Shown piece by piece: positions 1 through 6,318 of a stretch of 24,568 nt of DNA. Both the position numbers and the translations under genes were made by a program. The notes under the pieces were generated by a model. That model was not told the DNA's origin, made no database searches, and was given only the letters and a program-made list of their open reading frames with translations. The stretch comes from CATOSK01 sp034423195 (GTDB lineage: Bacteria > Chloroflexota > Dehalococcoidia > Lucifugimonadales > UBA3495), in assembly GCA_034423195.1 (NCBI GenBank), contig DAOUIZ010000042.1, forward strand, positions 1 to 24,568, in the 5' to 3' direction. How positions within the stretch are numbered: position 1 is the first letter of the stretch; the number at the start of each line of letters is the position of its first letter.

Positions 1-1
1 G

Positions 2-112
2 GGAGTTGCGGCGGAGGGAGAAGCCGGGCACCGTGTGGTCGCCCCACAACCTGCTGGCCCTGTTGGAAATCCGGGGCCTGATAAACCAAACCACCTAATT
101 CGCAACGCTACC
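2..112. repeat. Left copy of 111-bp terminal inverted repeat
   Basis: Bases 2-112 are an exact reverse complement of bases 24458-24568 by direct reading. Similarity stops at 112/113 on this side. The repeat carries the end of a reading frame pointing into the window plus 14 bases after its stop codon. The arrangement is inverted, so it does not indicate a circular molecule. The most economical reading is that both contig ends enter copies of one multicopy element, perhaps an insertion sequence whose tip lies at base 112. Confidence 0.9.
3..98 (+). CDS. C-terminal fragment of a repeated-element protein (transposase suspected)
   Basis: An open frame enters from the left edge and ends at TAA 96-98, giving 31 visible residues. 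They are rich in Arg at first and end in a Leu-rich stretch with the segment SPHNLLALLEIRGL. I do not recognise the family. An identical tail is encoded on the minus strand at the right end, so the gene is multicopy, which makes a transposase or other mobile-element protein likely. With only the tail visible, no catalytic residues can be checked. Confidence 0.45.
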   Translation, partial: ELRRREKPGTVWSPHNLLALLEIRGLINQTT

Positions 113-152
113 AATACTCCTGATGCCCTGCCGCGGATAGCCTCCTTTCGGT

Positions 153-158
153 TATAAT
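153..158 (+). promoter_or_regulatory. Probable -10 element of the DUF1232 gene
   Basis: A perfect TATAAT lies about 20 bases upstream of the proposed GTG start. No convincing -35 is found at 16-18 bases. Transcription would begin near 165 and leave a very short leader. Confidence 0.4.
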
Positions 159-178
159 GGCAAGAACCAATAGGAGCC

Positions 179-547
179 GTGAATGCCGTGCATCGACTGG
201 CTTATCCGTTACTGATGATGCTCCTGCCCCGCTTCCTGCCCCGCCTATTGAAATACGCACTGGCGGTGTGGCGGTTGACCTTCGACCCCCGCGTAAACAT
301 CGTTCTGCGGGCTCTGGTTCCGGCCGCGTTGCTGTACGTTCTCCTTCCGACCGACCTAGTGAAGGACAGGATACCTATCATCGGCCGCTTCGACGACGTT
401 ATCGTCTTCGGAGTCGCCCTGTTGTTCCTGTTCAAGCTGTCCCCCCAGCACGTGGTCGACCAGCATCTGGGAAACCCGCCCAGGGACCATGCGGGGGATG
501 ACCCGGACAACGTGGTGGACGGCCAGTCCCGTCCCCTTGACGATTAG
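179..547 (+). CDS. DUF1232 (YkvA-like) membrane protein
   Basis: Small protein of 122 residues. The central part (about residues 43-88) matches the DUF1232 pattern: a hydrophobic stretch ending in YVLLPTDLVKD, then IPIIGRFDDV, then a second hydrophobic stretch FGVALLFLF. Members are small membrane-associated proteins of unknown biochemical role. The C-terminal tail (about residue 95 on) is polar and Asp-rich. The start is uncertain: GTG 179 lies only two bases after the AGGAG at 172-176, whereas GTG 188 has a better spacing. hemW follows 36 bases downstream on the same strand, so the two may be cotranscribed. The family call rests on the PTDL and DD motifs. Confidence 0.75.
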   Translation: MNAVHRLAYPLLMMLLPRFLPRLLKYALAVWRLTFDPRVNIVLRALVPAALLYVLLPTDLVKDRIPIIGRFDDVIVFGVALLFLFKLSPQHVVDQHLGNPPRDHAGDDPDNVVDGQSRPLDD

Positions 548-583
548 ACCGTCCGTGTTGCCCGTAACCCCTGGTCTCGAACC

Positions 584-1861
584 TTGACAACAGCGGCCAA
601 TACCGGGACCTCGCCGGAAGAACCCCGGCCCGCGGGGTTATCCGCCTCCACGACCGGCCAGGGCATCTCCCTGTACGTTCACGTCCCCTTCTGCCAGACC
701 AAGTGCCCCTATTGCGACTTCAACACCTACCAGGGGATTGAAAGCCTCTTCCTCCCTTACCTCGAAGCCCTGGCAACCGAGGTTTATCTGTGGGGAAAGA
801 CCCTCGGAAACCCTGCGGTAAACACGGTTTTCTTCGGAGGCGGCACCCCTTCCTACCTTCCCGATGGCTCCATCGCCCGGCTGATGGATCGGGTCAGGGA
901 GACGTTCCACTTAAGAGAAGACGCTGAAGTCACCCTGGAAGCCAACCCCGGTGACTTGTCGGAGTCCCTCTGCCATAACCTTCTCGCATCGGGAATAAAC
1001 CGGATCAGCTTCGGCGTCCAGAGCTTGGACGACAACCTGCTGAAGATGCTGGGCCGCCGCCATTCCGCCCAACAGGCGGCGGACGCCTTCGCTACCGCCG
1101 CATCCTGCGGGTTCGCCAACGCCAACCTGGACCTGATTTACGGGCTCCCCGGACAGACGATGGAACAATGGTGCAGGTCAGTGGAGGGCATTACCCACCT
1201 CGGGCCTGCTCACGTTTCGTTGTATTGCCTGACATTGGAAGATGGAACTCCAATGCAGACCTGGGTGCGCAAGGGGGAGTTGCCGGAGCCGGACCCGGAC
1301 CTGGCCGCCGATATGTACGAGTATGCCCGGGAAGCGCTGGCGGCGGCGGGCTACCATCATTATGAGATTTCGAACTGGGCGATGGCGGGGTGCGAGTCTC
1401 GGCACAACCTGGCCTACTGGCTCAACCGCCCGTACCTGGGCGTGGGGCCCGGCGCCCATTCCAGGTTGGGAAGCCACCGGTTCTGGACGGTGAACTCTCC
1501 CCGGGGCTACATTGACGGGGCGCGGCGGTGGAAAGGGGAGGGGGCATTCCCGGGCGCAGCGCAGCTTGATTCGCCCGAAGGGGAAGCCTTCCTGAAGCGC
1601 ATCCCGACCGTCGGGGGCAGCGAGTACATCGACCCGGCCCTGAACTGCGCCGAGACCATGTTCCTGGGCCTGCGCCTGCTGGACGGGATGAACCTGGGAG
1701 AGGCTTCGGCCCGCGCCGGAACCGACCTGGCCCAACGCTACGAGACGGAAATTGACGAGTTGGCCGGGTTGGGGCTGCTGGAAAGCGGGGACTCCAACCT
1801 GCGGCTGACTCCCAAAGCGTATCTCGTCGCCAACCAGGTGTTCACCCGCTTTCTCGATTAA
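584..1861 (+). CDS. hemW: Radical SAM heme chaperone HemW
   Basis: HemW, often annotated as oxygen-independent coproporphyrinogen III oxidase-like, is a radical SAM protein that binds heme and delivers it to target enzymes. The [4Fe-4S] cluster motif is CxxxCxxC at Cys37, Cys41 and Cys44, followed by Asp-Phe. True HemN has a fourth Cys there (CxxxCxxCxC), so this is HemW rather than the oxidase. GGGTPS, GVQSLDD and the segment LDLIYGLPGQT follow in the expected order, and the C-terminal HemN_C-like domain ends at residue 425. The TTG start has no clear ribosome-binding site and gives a Ser/Thr/Pro-rich extension of about 27 residues before the usual beginning (ISLYVHVPFC), so the start is doubtful. 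It converges with the VOC gene, with 14 bases between the stops. Confidence 0.93.
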   Translation: MTTAANTGTSPEEPRPAGLSASTTGQGISLYVHVPFCQTKCPYCDFNTYQGIESLFLPYLEALATEVYLWGKTLGNPAVNTVFFGGGTPSYLPDGSIARLMDRVRETFHLREDAEVTLEANPGDLSESLCHNLLASGINRISFGVQSLDDNLLKMLGRRHSAQQAADAFATAASCGFANANLDLIYGLPGQTMEQWCRSVEGITHLGPAHVSLYCLTLEDGTPMQTWVRKGELPEPDPDLAADMYEYAREALAAAGYHHYEISNWAMAGCESRHNLAYWLNRPYLGVGPGAHSRLGSHRFWTVNSPRGYIDGARRWKGEGAFPGAAQLDSPEGEAFLKRIPTVGGSEYIDPALNCAETMFLGLRLLDGMNLGEASARAGTDLAQRYETEIDELAGLGLLESGDSNLRLTPKAYLVANQVFTRFLD

Positions 1862-1875
1862 CCCCTTCCGGCGGG

Positions 1876-2289
1876 CTAATGCTCCATGAGGCCGGAGCCG
1901 TCGCGCTGCAGAATCTCTATCCGGACGTCATCAGGCCCGCGGACGAAGGCGATGCGGACGCCGGGGCGGATGGTGCGGGGTTCGACGCAGATGTCGGCTC
2001 CCTTGCTCCTGAGGTCCGCCACGGCCCCGTCGATGTCGTCGACCCGGAAGCCGAAGTGGTCCAGGCCCAGGTGAGGGTCGCGCGGGTTGGAGTCCATGTG
2101 CTCTTCGGGGGGGACGGTGGCGATAAAGATGGCGAGGCCGTTCACGTCCAGGTCCACGCGAGGGGCGCCGTCACTCTGGACAAGGTGGAGCACCTTGGCG
2201 CCGAACATGGTCTCGAAAAAGCCGGCCATCCCCTCGGGGTCCTTCGTCCTGACGTGGATATGGTCGTAAGTGTAGGTATAGGTGGGCAT
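1876..2289 (-). CDS. VOC family (glyoxalase/dioxygenase-like) protein
   Basis: A single vicinal-oxygen-chelate protein of 137 residues with two beta-alpha-beta-beta-beta modules. Module one starts at YDHIHVRTKDP (His10, His12) with FFETMFGAKV after it. Module two starts at GLDHFGFRVDDID (His78) and ends with DVRIEILQ (Glu125). His10, His78 and Glu125 are plausible metal ligands. The pattern resembles glyoxalase I and methylmalonyl-CoA epimerase relatives, but the substrate cannot be told from sequence. AGGAGAG just upstream supports ATG 2289. The leader contains a 9-bp inverted repeat. It is a single gene, convergent with hemW and divergent from the riboswitch transcript. Confidence 0.85.
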   Translation of the reverse strand: MPTYTYTYDHIHVRTKDPEGMAGFFETMFGAKVLHLVQSDGAPRVDLDVNGLAIFIATVPPEEHMDSNPRDPHLGLDHFGFRVDDIDGAVADLRSKGADICVEPRTIRPGVRIAFVRGPDDVRIEILQRDGSGLMEH

Positions 2290-2301
2290 GAGTCTCTCCT
2301 G

Positions 2302-2343
2302 AAAGGCGGGTTGATTGGCCGGTTAACGGTATCCCCCGCCTTT
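2302..2343 (-). promoter_or_regulatory. Inverted repeat in the VOC gene leader
   Basis: AAAGGCGGG at 2302-2310 pairs with CCCGCCTTT at 2335-2343, a perfect 9-bp stem around a 24-base loop. On the minus-strand transcript it ends directly before the ribosome-binding site. It could be an operator or an RNA hairpin affecting translation. Confidence 0.3.
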
Positions 2344-2578
2344 TGGGGTGTCAAGGAAGCCGCCAGGGCAAGACGCTGGTGTCAGGCAATGGTTGTGCAT
2401 GAGAAGTGTGTATAGCAAGCTGCGGCATCTGCATGTTGGTATTTTCGTGGCGGGATGGCGGTCGGGAGGACTGCAGAGTTGGCCTCGGGGGAGGCAGGTC
2501 CCTGAAGGAAATACCGGGGTCTGGGTCCCTGCCTCCGCAGGGACGACGGGAGGGAGGGTTTACATTCTTCCCAAAGTC
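2344..2578. other. Intergenic stretch with one hairpin repeat
   Basis: No convincing gene lies between the VOC leader and the riboswitch promoter. The only structure I see is a hairpin around 2525-2544 (GTCCCTGC, 4-base loop, GCAGGGAC) inside a sequence resembling the dispersed repeats at 4043, 10467 and 17173. Confidence 0.5.
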
Positions 2579-2607
2579 TTGACTCGGGTGCCGTGCGATT
2601 GTATCCT
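2579..2607 (+). promoter_or_regulatory. Sigma-70-type promoter of the riboswitch transcript
   Basis: TTGACT at 2579-2584 and TATCCT at 2602-2607 are separated by exactly 17 bases. The predicted transcription start near 2614 lies about 35 bases before the conserved riboswitch core, as expected for an untranslated leader. Confidence 0.65.
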
Positions 2608-2644
2608 AGATTCGAGTTAGCCGAGGCACCTTAAAAAGCAAAGC

Positions 2645-2825
2645 TGTCCTGCAGGTGGCCCCGTCACGGGGCTGAAAAGGGAAGCCGGTGAAAATCCGGC
2701 GCGGACCCGCCACTGTAACCGGCGAGAGCACCCCATCGGGAATAACCCGGGTCACTGGTCGCAACCGACTGGGAAGACTGGGGCCGCTCGAAATAGCCAG
2801 GAGCCAGGAGACCTGCCCGCAGGCA
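2645..2825 (+). ncRNA. Cobalamin riboswitch (AdoCbl-type leader)
   Basis: The hallmark core is readable: GGGAAGCCGGTGAAAATCC near 2680, then GCGGACCCGCCACTGTA ending near 2716, a variable hairpin region, and the B12 box (AGCCAGGAGACCTGCC) at about 2802-2817. The flanking CCTGC...GCAGG segments can close the outer stem. The B12 box is preceded by a 7-base duplication (AGCCAGG twice). An intrinsic terminator at 2891 follows, so control is probably by transcription termination: cobalamin binding should favour the terminator and lower expression of the downstream genes. Boundaries are approximate; the family assignment is firm. Confidence 0.93.
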
Positions 2826-2890
2826 TGAAACTGAACCCTTCGCGGAAAGAGGGTGCATTCAATCTGCATCTCCAAACAAGCATATCTCAG

Positions 2891-2917
2891 CCCGATCGAA
2901 GGATCGGGTTTTTTGTT
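2891..2917 (+). terminator. Intrinsic terminator, riboswitch expression platform
   Basis: CCCGATC at 2891-2897 and GATCGGG at 2902-2908 form a perfect 7-bp stem with a 4-base loop, followed at once by six T and then GTTT. It lies about 75 bases after the B12 box and before the first coding region, the usual place for a termination-type expression platform. Confidence 0.85.
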
Positions 2918-3090
2918 TGGCGGTTTTGCTGCCGCCTTCCCGGGCAACCGGGGAGCAGCGGACAGCAGGAACGGCCATTGAACCCTGCGGGCCGATGCCG
3001 AACCTCCTCCTCGGCATTGGCCCCAGGCTTTCCCAAGGGAAAGAGGAGCAGGAGCGTGGATAATATCCGGTCCCCGGAGAAGGAGGGCCA

Positions 3091-3438
3091 TTGCCCGGAC
3101 CCAAACAGGAGCTGAACATCATAGTGTGTGTCGATCCCCGACGGTGCGGCCACGCACCGGACGACATGGGACGCAACGGCCCGGAGTTGTTAAGGGGACT
3201 GCAACGGACCGTAGACGACCACGGCTGGGCCGGCAAAGTACAGGTTACTCCCTGCCGGTGCATTTTCGGCTGTACCTACGGCCCCAGGCTGGACGCGGTC
3301 AGCAGAACCGGCGGGGGCAAGGTCCTCTACGGCTCCACGGAAGGGAAGGCCACGATTTCCCGAAGGGGGACCGTCGAGTTCCGGCGGATTCCGCCTGATT
3401 TGGCCCGGTTGGTCCGGGATAACCTGGGAACGGAGTAG
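3091..3438 (+). CDS. (2Fe-2S) ferredoxin domain-containing protein under riboswitch control
   Basis: A 115-residue protein resembling thioredoxin-like [2Fe-2S] ferredoxins: CVDPRRCG near the N-terminus (Cys13, Cys19), then a GPELLRGLQ helix, then PCRCIFGCTYGP (Cys55, Cys57, Cys61), then an Arg-rich C-terminal half. CxxxC at 57/61 fits the second cluster pair of that family. The first pair is closer together than in the classic members, so the four ligands are inferred. The TTG start is supported by a strong AAGGAGG three to four bases upstream. It is the first gene after the B12 riboswitch and terminator. A role in corrinoid reduction or cobalt handling is an inference from this position only. 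Confidence 0.65.
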   Translation: MPGPKQELNIIVCVDPRRCGHAPDDMGRNGPELLRGLQRTVDDHGWAGKVQVTPCRCIFGCTYGPRLDAVSRTGGGKVLYGSTEGKATISRRGTVEFRRIPPDLARLVRDNLGTE

Positions 3439-3485
3439 CGTTAAGCCGCCTCTGGCCGCATAATAGGGCAACGGTCAACCTCCGG

Positions 3486-3527
3486 TCTAATCCCACGGTT
3501 CTAATCCCACGGTTCTAATCCCACGGT
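3486..3527. repeat. Three tandem copies of a 14-bp unit
   Basis: TCTAATCCCACGGT occurs at 3486-3499, 3500-3513 and 3514-3527 without mismatch. CGGTCAACC flanks the array on both sides (3472 and 3523). It lies in the 121-base gap between the ferredoxin-like gene and the next gene. The function is unknown; it may be an iterated binding site or a recent slippage product. Confidence 0.9.
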
Positions 3528-3559
3528 CAACCCAACAATCAACCCAGGGAGGCCCATAT

Positions 3560-3958
3560 ATGCTTCGGCAAATGCTGGAAGAATGCCAGAAGGGGACCAA
3601 GGGCGTCGGGTTCAACGAGGTCGTGTTGATGGTTTCCAACACGGCCAGCACCGCCGAAGTCTACATGATGATGGACGACCTGCGCTTCACGGAAAAGGAA
3701 GACATCGTCACCTTCATGGACCCGGACGGCACCCACCTGCATCTCAACCTGGACCAGGTCCGGGAGGTTGAGTTCCTTCACCAGATGAACGAACGCAACC
3801 TGCCCAGCTACTCGGTTTGGTTCAAGGATGCGGACCTGGAAACGGTTTTCAGGATTTACCTGCGGAAGTCGGACAACGACGAGACCAACCAGCCCCGGCA
3901 TGACCTCTTCATGCACCTGATGGAAAAGTACGGCAACAAGGTGCAGGTCAATGGATAA
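3560..3958 (+). CDS. Small conserved protein, possibly HutX/ChuX-like
   Basis: A 132-residue soluble protein. The segment from about residue 63 onward (hydrophilic strand, LNLDQVREVEFLH, then SYSVWFKDADLETVFRIYLRK) recalls the C-terminal half of HutX/ChuX heme-utilisation proteins, in which a strand with 'xxxVQFFDxxGxxxFKIYVGR' precedes a helix. I recognise this only as a pattern, and the N-terminal half does not help. GGGAGG seven bases upstream supports ATG 3560. It is the second gene after the B12 riboswitch and shares its strand and probably its transcript. If the resemblance is real, it would be a tetrapyrrole-binding protein near corrinoid genes. Otherwise the function is unknown. Confidence 0.5.
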   Translation: MLRQMLEECQKGTKGVGFNEVVLMVSNTASTAEVYMMMDDLRFTEKEDIVTFMDPDGTHLHLNLDQVREVEFLHQMNERNLPSYSVWFKDADLETVFRIYLRKSDNDETNQPRHDLFMHLMEKYGNKVQVNG

Positions 3959-3975
3959 CCCCGTCCGGTGCGGGG
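3959..3975 (+). terminator. Short GC hairpin after the HutX-like gene
   Basis: CCCCG at 3959-3963 pairs with CGGGG at 3971-3975, immediately after the stop codon. There is no T tract, so termination would be weak or factor-dependent. Confidence 0.25.
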
Positions 3976-4020
3976 CTATCGCATGAGTACCACTTTGGTC
4001 AAATTTCCAGTGAGCGGTCA
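3971..4020. repeat. 50-bp diverged repeat shared with 24411-24460
   Basis: Read side by side, 3971-4020 and 24411-24460 align without gaps at roughly 70% identity, including GCATGAG and a 'TTTG.TC.AA.TTCC.G' core. The second copy abuts the right terminal repeat. These could be related ends of mobile elements, of which this one is a solo remnant. The core is reminiscent of IS21-type ends, but that is a weak impression. Confidence 0.45.
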
Positions 4021-4042
4021 ATACAATTTGCAGGCAACAGAC

Positions 4043-4128
4043 GACGGGGGTCTGGATTCCCGCCTGCGCGGGAATGACGGGATGGCTTGCTGAAATGACG
4101 GGAAATCAGGTGCGGGAATGACGGGAGG
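4043..4128. repeat. Dispersed hairpin repeat (REP-like) with two partial copies
   Basis: A full unit at about 4043-4081 contains GGATTCCCGCC, a short spacer and GCGGGAATGACGGG, so ATTCCCGC pairs with GCGGGAAT. Two degenerate half-units (AAATGACGGG near 4093, GCGGGAATGACGGG near 4112) follow. Related units lie at 2516, 10467 and 17173, always between genes. Confidence 0.75.
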
Positions 4129-4194
4129 AGAGGTGAAAGGATCGAGCCATACTTCGTGGGATTGCCCGGTGGCGCGGCAAGGGAAGGATGCCCC

Positions 4195-5580
4195 ATGACG
4201 GCGGCGGTGGTTGTCGCCGGGGTGCGGAGCGGCGTTGGCAAGACGACTATCGCCACCGGCATCATGGGAGCGCTGACCCGGCGGGGACACCGGGTCCAGC
4301 CTTTCAAGTCGGGGCCGGACTACATTGACCCGTCGTATCACACCCTCGCCTGCGGGACACCTTCGCGCAACCTGGACACATGGATGCTGCCCCATGCCAC
4401 GGTGTCCGAATTGTTCCGGCGGGCCAGCTCCCAGGGCGACATTTCCATCGTCGAAGGAGTCATGGGGGTATTCGACGGGCATTCCAGCCTGGATGAAGAG
4501 GGCTCGACGGCGCAACTGGCGAAACTGCTGGGGGCCCCGGTCATCCTGGTGGCGGACGCCTCCAAGGTGGCCCGGAGCGTGGCGGCGGAAGTCCTGGGCT
4601 ACCAGAAGTTCGACCCCGACCTGAGAATAGCCGGGGTAATCCTCAACGGAGTGGGAGGCCCCCGGCACCTGGAGTTCTGCCAGCCTCAAATCGAGGCGAC
4701 CACCGGCATCCCGGTGGTGGGCTACCTGCCACGTCGGGAAGAGTTCGTGCAGCCGGAACGGCACCTGGGCCTGATCCCCACCGTCGAGGGAACGGTGGTG
4801 GACGAGTGGTACGACGCGATAATCCGGCAGGTCAACGAGACCGTAGATCTGGACCGGGTCCTGGAGCTGGCCCGCACCGCCCGGCCGGAGGAGACGGTCC
4901 CCGATACTGGCGGGGAACTCACGCCGGTATTCCCGGATGAACTCCAGCCGAAGAGAGCCCGGATTGCTGTGGCCCAGGACCAGGCTTTCAGCTTCTACTA
5001 CCAGGACTCGCTGGACCTGCTGGAAGCTTGGGGGGCGGAGCTGATCCCGTTCAGCCCCCTGACCGACCCCGGCCTGCCGGCGGGAAGCACCGGCGTGTAT
5101 ATTGGGGGAGGGTTCCCGGAGATGTTCGCCCGGGAGCTCTCGGAGAACCGGGCCATGATCGGGGCGATGAGGGACGCCGTGGACCGGGACATTCCGGTCT
5201 ACGCCGAATGCGGCGGCCTGATGTACCTGGGGAAGAGCCTGTCCGATCTCGAGGGGGTCCAGTTTCCCATGGTTGGCGCGATTCCGGTTGTTTCAACGAT
5301 GGATGGCCGCCGCCTTCACCTGGGCTACCGGGAGATTGAATCGCAGGGCGACAGTCCGCTGCTGCGGCAGGGCGAGCGGGCGCGGGGCCATGAATTCCAC
5401 TGGTCGGTGCTGGAACAACCGCCAGACCCGGGCCAATCCGTTTACAAGGTGCTGGACCAGGACGGCCGTCCCGAGGGGTTTAGGGCCGGCAGCGTCTGGG
5501 CGTCCTACATTCACGTCCACCTGGGCAGCAAACCATCATTGGCCCGCCGGTTCGTGGAGGTATGCTCCAGGGACGGATAG
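4195..5580 (+). CDS. cobB: Cobyrinic acid a,c-diamide synthase (CobB/CbiA)
   Basis: This ATP-dependent amidotransferase converts cobyrinic acid (or the hydrogenobyrinic form) to its a,c-diamide using glutamine. The N-terminal synthetase domain has the P-loop GVRSGVGKTT at residues 9-18 and FKSGPDYIDPSYH after it. The C-terminal glutaminase domain has the nucleophile in YAECGGLMYLG (Cys339) and the histidine region SYIHVHLGS (His440/His442). At 461 residues it has the usual length. ATG 4195 is preferred to the upstream GTG at 4156 because GGAAGG lies six bases before it and the protein then begins a few residues before the P-loop. It is the first of ten collinear cobalamin genes. cobO follows 79 bases later. 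Confidence 0.95.
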   Translation: MTAAVVVAGVRSGVGKTTIATGIMGALTRRGHRVQPFKSGPDYIDPSYHTLACGTPSRNLDTWMLPHATVSELFRRASSQGDISIVEGVMGVFDGHSSLDEEGSTAQLAKLLGAPVILVADASKVARSVAAEVLGYQKFDPDLRIAGVILNGVGGPRHLEFCQPQIEATTGIPVVGYLPRREEFVQPERHLGLIPTVEGTVVDEWYDAIIRQVNETVDLDRVLELARTARPEETVPDTGGELTPVFPDELQPKRARIAVAQDQAFSFYYQDSLDLLEAWGAELIPFSPLTDPGLPAGSTGVYIGGGFPEMFARELSENRAMIGAMRDAVDRDIPVYAECGGLMYLGKSLSDLEGVQFPMVGAIPVVSTMDGRRLHLGYREIESQGDSPLLRQGERARGHEFHWSVLEQPPDPGQSVYKVLDQDGRPEGFRAGSVWASYIHVHLGSKPSLARRFVEVCSRDG

Positions 5581-5659
5581 GCCGGGCCATACACAGTACA
5601 TCGCAACAATCCGCTGAGACAAGACCCTGAAACAAGACGCCGAGACGAGGAGCCGAATA

Positions 5660-6235
5660 ATGAGCACCCAGCAATCCGCGCCCGAACCCGGGCCCCAGTC
5701 GGTGAAGGGGCCGCGAATCAACAAGGGACTGGTGATAGTCAACACGGGCAACGGCAAAGGGAAGACCACCGCCGCCATGGGTGTGCTGTTCCGGGCGTGG
5801 GGCCGGGACATGAAGGTCACCATGCTCCAGTTCATCAAGCACACGACGGCCAACTTCGGCGAGCAGCGGGCCGCCCAGAAGATCGGGGTGACTGTGCGGG
5901 CGATGGGAGACGGCTTTACGTGGCGGTCCCAGGACCTGGAGCAGAGCGCGGACCTGGCCAGGGCTTTGTGGGAAGACGCCAAGGAGATCATTGCCACGGG
6001 CGGCTACGACGTCGTGATTCTCGACGAGTTCACCTACCCGATGCACTACGGCTGGATTCCCGTGGAGGACGTGGTTGAGGTGCTGCGCAACCGTCCCGAC
6101 ATGCTGCACGTCATCATAACCGGACGCCACGCCCCCGAGGGCCTGGTGGAGTTCGCGGACCTGGTTACCGAAATGAACGTGGTCAAGCACCCCTATCACA
6201 GCGGGATCAAAGCGCAACCCGGAATCGAATTCTAG
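5660..6235 (+). CDS. cobO: Corrinoid adenosyltransferase (CobO/CobA/BtuR type)
   Basis: Transfers the 5'-deoxyadenosyl group of ATP to cob(I)yrinic acid a,c-diamide and other corrinoids. The family P-loop GNGKGKTT is at residues 30-37, followed by the conserved LQFIK, the central VVILDEFTYPMHYGWI segment and the distal VIITGRHAP. The 191-residue length is normal for the CobA/CobO type and excludes the PduO and EutT types. GAGGAG ten bases upstream supports ATG 5660. The enzyme needs cobalt reduced to Co(I), usually by a flavodoxin or ferredoxin system, which makes the ferredoxin-like gene at 3091 a possible partner (inference). Confidence 0.95.
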   Translation: MSTQQSAPEPGPQSVKGPRINKGLVIVNTGNGKGKTTAAMGVLFRAWGRDMKVTMLQFIKHTTANFGEQRAAQKIGVTVRAMGDGFTWRSQDLEQSADLARALWEDAKEIIATGGYDVVILDEFTYPMHYGWIPVEDVVEVLRNRPDMLHVIITGRHAPEGLVEFADLVTEMNVVKHPYHSGIKAQPGIEF

Positions 6236-6318
6236 CTTTTCATCATCCGAACCCGAAGGGCCGCGGCACGGTCCCGCGGCAGCCCTCCCGGTTGGAGCCG
6301 CGACAGGAAGGAGCCGGC

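Noticed and set aside
584..1861. HemN-type coproporphyrinogen III oxidase
   Set aside because: The fourth cysteine of CxxxCxxCxC is replaced (Cys-Asp-Phe), which marks the HemW branch.
2606..3263. Minus-strand open frames over the riboswitch region
   Set aside because: They run antisense through a well-defined structured RNA and the ferredoxin-like gene, with no recognisable domain.
3486..3527. CRISPR array
   Set aside because: The repeats are 14 bp, directly adjacent with no spacers, and no cas gene is nearby.
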